From the NCBI GenBank assembly GCA_028023455.1, contig JAQFVV010006306.1, positions 1,763,001-1,827,000 of the forward strand: 64,000 nt of DNA. Reading direction: 5' to 3'. This document shows positions 57,123-64,000 of this stretch, piece by piece (the first letter of the stretch is position 1; each line of letters starts with the position of its first letter). The translations under genes and the position numbers were made by a program. The notes under the pieces were generated by a model that saw only the letters and a list, made by a program, of their open reading frames with translations, was not told the origin of the DNA and searched no databases. Source of the stretch: Epiperipatus broadwayi (Eukaryota; Onychophora; Udeonychophora; Euonychophora; Peripatidae).

Positions 57123-60079
57123 TTAAAATAAAATTCTAATAACATGATTGAGCAGCAATGTAATACAAAAAGACTAACAAAGAGAGATGCTAACTCATAA
57201 ACGTAATATACTACTATGGAGAATTGATTGCTAGTATTAAAAACAATACTTGGCTGGTAGATTCTTTTGGAATACAAGGTATAGCATATACTACAGTTAT
57301 TATTAATTAAAAGAGTAACGTAGAACTTACAATGATGATCTTTTAGCATCCGCTATAATATGAGTTAAATAGTAAACAACTTTTTTCACTTTGAAAAAAT
57401 AATTTTTCATAAAATATTTAAATTTTACGTAAGTAAGGTTATTGAAGTGAAAGGTAGAATGCCTAGATGACAGCCAATCAGATGTAATGATGACTGTATA
57501 GGGAGATCTCAAGTTGCACCACAAGACCGAGATTTTTATAAGAAAAGGGTGGTTCCACCTTTCTCTTTACTTAAATTTCTATATATATAAACCAGTCTGA
57601 AAGCATTTCGATTTGAAGAGCATGAAGCTTTAAACATCTTTACATTTAACTCACTGTGTATTATTTATATGTAAGGTTACTAATAATGCTAACACATCTA
57701 TATAATCATTTGTAATCAAAATTAATAGTGAATGAATGGCACAATAGCCATTCAATTTGAGGCATTTGCTCATCGTCTAAGAATATAATATAGTATATAC
57801 TTATAAAATGTTTTCTTAATGGTACATGAACTTTTCATTTTTTCTATAATTTAGAATTCTATATAGTGTATTTTGATTAAGTAAAAAACAAAATATTTTA
57901 ATAATCTAAATATATACAACGATATATGACATAACTCTCCCAAAACTTACATAAAAAAAAGTACAATTGATTAAGTGACACCTAGTGGTGAGAATATTTT
58001 TTTAAGTTTTACTTTTAAAGTATGATTTACATATATAATAGTTTTATAAAAATCACATGAAAAGAAATTGGGATTAGGATTGTTAAGATTTTTTTATGTC
58101 TAACAAATAATTTTATTGTAGATCATCAGCACAAAACTTTAAGCTAATACGGATTTCTGAAAAATATTTTTCATTTATGTAGTTTTATAAGAATATAAAT
58201 CTATAACAAAGTATATACAAAATGAGATCAATTTTTTTTTTTTTTCCAAAGGTACCACAGTAAAAGGAATGAACTTTGATGATATATAAGTATTACTTTT
58301 CAGAATAAAATTTGTTTGAACTTTTTGATAAAATTTTGAATATATATAAAGAATAAATTTTATACCAAGTAACAATCTAAACAAACTTACCATAGCCTGA
58401 CCACATATAATAGCAAAAGATCGATAGACTTCAAATTTAAAATTTTCCACATCTTTATTTGTAAGAGTTCTATAAAACTGACTGGGAATTAAACCTACGG
58501 AATAGATTACAATTTCCTCTAAAAAGATAAAAGAAAATACAAATAATCATATATATGTATATACGCAGTATTAATTAATGTTTTTTAAATTTTCAAAAAG
58601 TACGTACTACACACATATTATTTTGCTTTTTGAACAATATGTTATAAGATCTTGTTTTTATTATAATTGATTATATATTTTCTTTTTTATTTATTAATAT
58701 TTTAAACCTAACCATAAAATATATATATATACATCAAAATTAAAAAAATATATAGACTTATGAAATACATTTCATAAGAAGATGTAAATACAGTTTTCAG
58801 ATTGTTTTGTGTATGTGGTGGCTTATTATTATATTAGTAGCATTTTGATGAATCTCACCAATCATTCTCTGGTTAATACGAGTGAATTAGTACCTATTGT
58901 TATAATTCATGATGAACTTTAGCTGCTGAGTTCGAGCACTATGAATTTGACCAACTTGTCCGAAATCATGCTCAGCTATGTATTGAAAGTTTAAAACAAA
59001 ATAATCTTTTCTTTAAGAACGGGTAAACGCTTATGATAAAATTACAATTTTAATAGAAAAAAAAAAAAATATATTTGTAGAATTAAAGTGAAAAAAGATA
59101 TTCCTAATTTTTTTTTAATCTGATGAATAAAAAAAATAATAATAAGGTTTTATTTATACGATTAATTCAAAAAAAAAATAATTATTTTATAATTAATAAT
59201 ACGCTGATAATAAATTTAAAATAATACTGTTTCAAAAATAATACATTACAAAAAATAAAATAAAAACTGATAAATAAAATAAAATTAATAAAGTAATAAA
59301 GAAAAAAAGGAAAAATAAGAATGAAAAAGTAGAAATATATACAGAAAGTTTAAAAGCAACTTGAAATATGGAATAAATAAAATTAGATGAGAGAAAACAA
59401 AGAAATAGTAAAATTAAAAAAGAAGTTTTTAATTTAATATATAAAAGAATGTTACAGTTTTAGAAAATAAAAAGAAGACTAGAAGAATAATGTTGGAAAT
59501 GGATATATGGAAAAAATAGAAGATATACAATTTATAACAATATTTCTTAACAGAAACCATAGTCTTTTCAAAATGATCATAGAAAATCAAAATCAAATTG
59601 GAACTGATACAGTTTTCAAGAGGACTATGAAAAAAATATCAACAAATAAAATATTCATTCATCGTACAGAAAAACAAAATACTACTTCAGATGAATTGTG
59701 TATTGATTCAAGTTTGAAATGGAACCAAATAAAAGCTTAAAATTATGATTTCAACATATACACTACTCGATACTGTCCATTAGATGTTTAAAAATTGTTT
59801 GTTACTGCTGCCTGTACCATATTAATTATCTTAAATAGTCTGCAATATAGGTAATATGATTTTGTTTGTTGGATGTACAACAATGGATCACAAAGATAAG
59901 AAAATAGCTTTTAAATTTGGCATATTGCTGAAGTAATACTTTTATTTCTAGAAAAGACTGCATATTATAAAAAAAAACATTCATTGGCATGTGCTTGAAT
60001 GTAACTTCAAATAATTTTGCTCTTTACGAATAATTAAAAAATAAAGACATAACTTATAAAAAGTGATGCACTTGTTATA
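57123..60079. other. AT-rich spacer with a one-armed foldback relative at 57505-57690
   Basis: 57505-57690 (CACAAGACCGAGATTTTTAT, AACTCACTGTGTATTA) aligns loosely with the left arm and loop of 3279-3754. The rest, including homopolymer-rich 59000-59500, shows no gene. Confidence 0.4.
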
Positions 60080-62230
60080 ATTGATGTCATCATCATCATC
60101 AAACATTATCAATCCACTCCAGGATGAAGGTCTCTCCAAGTTCAATCCATCTCCGAACTTCAGCTTCCCTTCTCCACATCATCCCTGCACCCTTTCTTAT
60201 TTCATCCATCCTTCTCACATGTGGTCTCTTTCTGGATCTTTTACAATCTCTTGGAATCCAGGTTAAGATTTCAATTGTCTATCTATTATCATCTCTTCTA
60301 GCAATATGTTCAGCCCAACTCCACTTCAGTCTTTTAATTTTTTCAATGAGGTCATTACACCTATTTGTTCTCCTACCCATATATTGTGTTTTCAATCTCT
60401 TCTTGTTACTCCTAAAATGCATCTCTCCATACTTCTTTGAGTGGTCTTAAGTCTCTGTATTGCTCTTCTATTAAGTGTCCAAGTCTCAGATCCATAAGTA
60501 AGAACTGATAAAACACACTTATTAAAAATCTTCCTTTTCAAACACATAGGCATATTTCCTTTTAGTATCAAGTTATTTCTACCAAAAGCACTCCAACCAA
60601 GTTTAATTCTATGATTAATTTCATCCATTATGTTTCCATATGTATTAATAATCTGACCAAGGTATTTGTAGCTGTTAACTTATTCTAACTCACCATAATC
60701 AATCTTTATTTTCATATTTTGAGCAAATCGATTAAACATTACTTTAGTCTTTTTAACATTTATCTTTAGCCCTACTTTCCTACTTTCATCTGATAACTCG
60801 TGCAACATTCCCCGCAGCTCTAAAGCATTATTTTCAAAAACAACTACAGCATCTGCAAAATCTAAATGACTTAAATAATCTCCATTTATTTTCACTCCTT
60901 TAGCTTCCCATTTTAATCCACAAAGTACTTCTTGCAGCACTGCTGTAAAAAGTTTTGGAGATATGGAGTCACCCTGTCTTACACCCTTCTCAATGTTGAC
61001 TTTCCTAGTATCATTATGTAATCTAATTGTTACTTTTGCATTTTTATAAATATTCTTCAAAATATGACAATATCCTGGATCTACACCTTGATGATCCAAT
61101 GCTTTAATCACTGAAGAAATGTTTATAGAATCAAATGCCTTTTCCTAATCTACAAATCCAAAGCATAATCCGCAACTCATATTCATTTCTCCTTTCTATA
61201 ACTTCTCTCAATACCTGGATATGATCTATTGTACTAAAACCACTTTTAAATCCAGCTTGTTCTCTTGGTTGGTGGAAATCCAATGTTCTCTGTAGACGAG
61301 TTGTAATTATCTTGGTAAAAATTTTATATAAAACTGATAAAAGGCTGATAGGTCTGTAATTTCTAATATCTTCTTTATCACCTTTTTTAAATATTAATAT
61401 TAATACTGCATTCTTCCAATCATCTGGTACATCTTTAACATTTAGACATTTGGTATATAACTTTGCTAAAAAAAAATTCTATTTCTTCACCTGCTTCTTT
61501 TAATATATCAATTATAACTCCATCATTACCTGGAGCTTTTCCTTTCTTCATAAATTTAATTGCATGTCTCACTTCTTCATTTAAAATTCTCAGCAATTCG
61601 GAAAATGTAATAGATATAAGAGGTACTTGTTCTTTATTACTATACAATTCTTGATAGAAGTCTTTTATCCATTTCATGATGTCATCTCTCTTTTTAGTAA
61701 TAATTTCATATTTTTTTCCTATTGCAGATATAAATTTCCTACCAATACCAAAATGTTGTTTTGCACTCTTGAGACTTTTATTCTCTTCTACTGCTTTCCT
61801 TGCTAATTCACAGTTATACTTTCTTATATCATATTCAATTCTTTTCGGCACCATTTTACAAAATTCGAGGTATTCAATCCTTTTTAATGCATCATTTTTG
61901 CATATTTTCATATTCCTACTTTTCTTCATAAATTCTCTAGTCTCAGTATTGCTTCTTCTTTCTATCAGCTATCTTTGTTGCAGTTTTTAAAAGGGTATCA
62001 GTTATTGTCTTAATTAATTTCATTCAAATCTGAATCATGTTCAAAATCTACTAATACTTGAAACTGATTTGTAAGTTCTAATTTAAATTCATTAGAATAT
62101 TTCTGAAGATTAGGAATATCAACTGTAAATATTGTTTTTCTTAATAATTTTTGTCTTTCTAGTTTTACATTAACACGTATCTTACGTCTTACTAATCGAT
62201 GATCACTTCCTATGTTAAATTCATTCTTTA
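60080..62230 (-). pseudogene. RTE-type LINE, 5'-truncated, decayed
   Basis: Minus strand: GSDHRLVRRKI (end of the APE endonuclease, about 62190), a spacer with ISITFSELL, then KGKAPGNDGV (RT fingers), KALDHQGVDPGYCHIL, GVRQGDSISPKLFTAVLQ, FADAVVVF (about 60850; RTE consensus FADD, so a catalytic Asp is lost), INHRIKLGWSAFGRNN, LTYGSETWTLNRRAIQ and the C-terminal RDDNR region. The 3' end is GATGATGATGATGACATC. Several frameshifts and stops. RT and nuclease are both present in part, the element is dead, and its sequence matches the copies at 31335, 41655 and 50440. Confidence 0.8.
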
Positions 62231-62464
62231 ATATAATATTTACATCAATTATTATATGATGTTCTTAATAATTGATATAAATGTTATTATATTAAGGAAC
62301 AATGGTGACATTAATCATATTGCAATTTTATCAGAAAAATAAGATAAGATGTAATTTAAGCATTTTTGGACTGAAGTTGAAAAAAAATTGTTAAAATTTT
62401 AAACAGAATTATAAAAAATTATTTAACTTAGAACCTCTTAATTTACAAATTAATTAGATAACAT

Positions 62465-62705
62465 CAATAATTATGTGCTTTTAACGCTCGTTAAAGAAGT
62501 TATATTTATTAATAATTGGTTTAAAGCTTAACGCTTTCAAAGCTCCATGGCTTCATATTCATAGCTGTGTGAAGCCATGGAGCTTTGAAAGCGCTAAGCT
62601 TTAAATAAATTATTAATAAATATAACTTCTTTAATGAGCGTTAAAAGCGCATAACAATTATGCACTTAACGAGCGTTAAAAGCGCATAATTATTGATATT
62701 ATATA
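62465..62705. repeat. Foldback element with duplicated end
   Basis: Left arm ATAATTATGTGCTTTTAACG to CAAAGCTCCATGGCTTCA pairs with TGAAGCCATGGAGCTTTG and onward to the right. The right end carries an extra about 32-bp unit (CTTAACGAGCGTTAAAAGCG) that also pairs with the left terminus. Loop of about 12 bp. Non-coding. Confidence 0.7.
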
Positions 62706-63674
62706 ATTTATGAGAAGTTAATAAACAAATTAATTAAAGCTTTTTAAATAAAAAAAACTATTTTATAATAAAAACTTTAAATCTTCAGTTAAATTTTTTA
62801 TTTTTTAACTTGTTTTTTTTTTTAGATTTGTTTATTATCTGAATAAGAGTTGAAAAATAAACTGAAATTTCACAACTGGATCCACGTCTATTATAAGCAG
62901 AAAAAATATGGTAAATATATTGCCTTATAATCTTCGATGATCAAATATTTCAGAAATAGACATACAACAAAACACAATCTGCTACTCTCCAAAACATTCC
63001 ACAGGATGCAGAAAAGATATATCTAACACCAATTCTTACAACTTCAAACAATAATGACATCATCTCACTCTCACCTCTTACTCATATTTCATTAGTCGCT
63101 TAACTATACTGCGGAACGTTTAGTACTCCTGCTGCTCCGAGTGACCAACGTGAAATAATCTAAAATCGCAGTCAATGATGTGAAACACATCAGAAGTTAG
63201 AGGTTACTTGGTTTTTTCTTTTCTGCTATATAGTAAATAATGAACACCCTTTTTTCACGTCCTTGCTGGAATCTCTGTTTTCATACAGAATTATGAGGGG
63301 TATTTTTAAAAGCATTGGCTTATGTTTGCTAAAGTGTAAAGAGGATCAAATCCAGTAGACTTAATTCATTATCTAATCCATATAGTTCATTATTTGCTCT
63401 ACCCATCTTTGATTATTTGTGCTGATGTAGACATGAATCAATCTATTCAACTCCTATATGACACATTTACACGAGTTAGATTGAAGATTCCTAGCAGTTT
63501 TCACCGTGTGATGAAGTTTTCTTGATTTGTTTCTATGTCAGATACACTAGAATGCTTTAGATACCCCTCAAGAAAAAATTTAGAAAATCATTGCTGGGAT
63601 AAATATTTCATTCACTTCAAGCTGAAATAGCAGTCCATAGTAATCAATAGTCAATATTTCATTTATTTAAACTA
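62706..63674. other. Spacer, nothing recognised
   Basis: No gene or repeat recognised; somewhat GC-richer around 63000-63300. Confidence 0.35.
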
Positions 63675-64000
63675 CTAAACATCACATGATCACCATTCTT
63701 TATGCTTACACAAGCTATTTACACAGAGGTTAAACCCTCCGTACAGTAACACCACTCAGTGCAAGCCAAAGTAATCAATGGATGCAAGAAAGTTTGTGCA
63801 TAAAATTTCCTATCTAGCGTCTACTTATCCAATATCCCCAGACTAGTTTCTAGCTTGTGGTCTTCATCAGTGAGAAGTCTTGGATCTGAGAGCGCTGCAC
63901 CTATATCTTAGGATCTAATGCAATCTTTCATCAACCACCTTTTACCTTATTAGCTAATTACAAAGCTTTGCGTCCAAAATGAAAACACAATAAATGTTTT
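63675..64000 (-). mobile_element. Family 1 HHR repeat, continues past the window
   Basis: Left terminus CATCACATGATCACC, then the family-1 body, a hammerhead and the central GGATCTGAGAGCGCTGCACC segment. The second arm and the right TSD lie outside the window. Confidence 0.65.
63836..63875 (-). ncRNA. Hammerhead ribozyme, family 1
   Basis: Minus strand: TCTCA, CTGATGA, stem II with A-GACCACAAGCT (weakened: GAC..GCT), GAAA, ACTAGT, C, TGGGG. Confidence 0.6.

Overview
The window is AT-rich, gene-poor animal nuclear DNA, most likely from an invertebrate; the species cannot be named from sequence alone. The evidence is the mobile-element content: several families of Penelope-like elements (PLEs) with GIY-YIG endonuclease domains, RTE-type LINEs, LTR retrotransposons with TG..CA-type ends, tRNA-derived repeats and many hammerhead-ribozyme (HHR) repeats. 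No bacterial gene organisation is present and no convincing host gene was found; one 125-bp open segment with splice-like borders (45063-45187) is the only weak candidate.

Layout. 1-14600 holds HHR-bearing palindromic repeats (662-1171, 1572-1796, 2317-2777, 8944-9462, 11129-11205, a tandem pair at 11945-12720), foldback elements (442-626, 3279-3754, 7644-7901), a decayed coiled-coil ORF (3832) and a PLE tail (10150-10830). 14650-24080 is a PLE inverted pair whose GIY-YIG domain is split by an 8.0-kb LTR retrotransposon (15005-23038, TSD ATAA) carrying a Gag-like/integrase-tail fusion ORF. 24880-25613 holds tRNA-derived repeats. 31335-33990 is a decayed RTE LINE. 34874-38540 is the centrepiece: a near-perfect head-to-head palindrome of two PLE copies, one with an intact 553-codon RT + GIY-YIG ORF and the other broken by one base, with the whole palindrome inside a single 12-13 bp target-site duplication. 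38615-39912 is a tandem satellite of about ten tRNA-like monomers. 41655-43550 is an RTE copy with a PLE inside it. 43690-44420 and 48761-50125 are further PLEs. 50440-52070 is an RTE copy split by an HHR palindrome (15-bp TSD). 52294-57107 is an HHR palindrome (15-bp TSD) split by a 4.26-kb non-autonomous LTR retrotransposon (4-bp TSD). 60080-62230 is another RTE copy, and 63675-64000 is one more HHR repeat running off the end.

How the parts fit. Two classes recur in the same form: autonomous PLEs and short (about 510-550 bp) non-autonomous HHR repeats. Both occur as head-to-head inverted pairs flanked by 10-17 bp target-site duplications, so each inverted pair seems to have been inserted as one unit. 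Known PLEs carry hammerhead motifs and often have inverted 5' ends. My inference is that the HHR repeats are non-autonomous passengers of PLE machinery. This link is the part of the window most worth testing.
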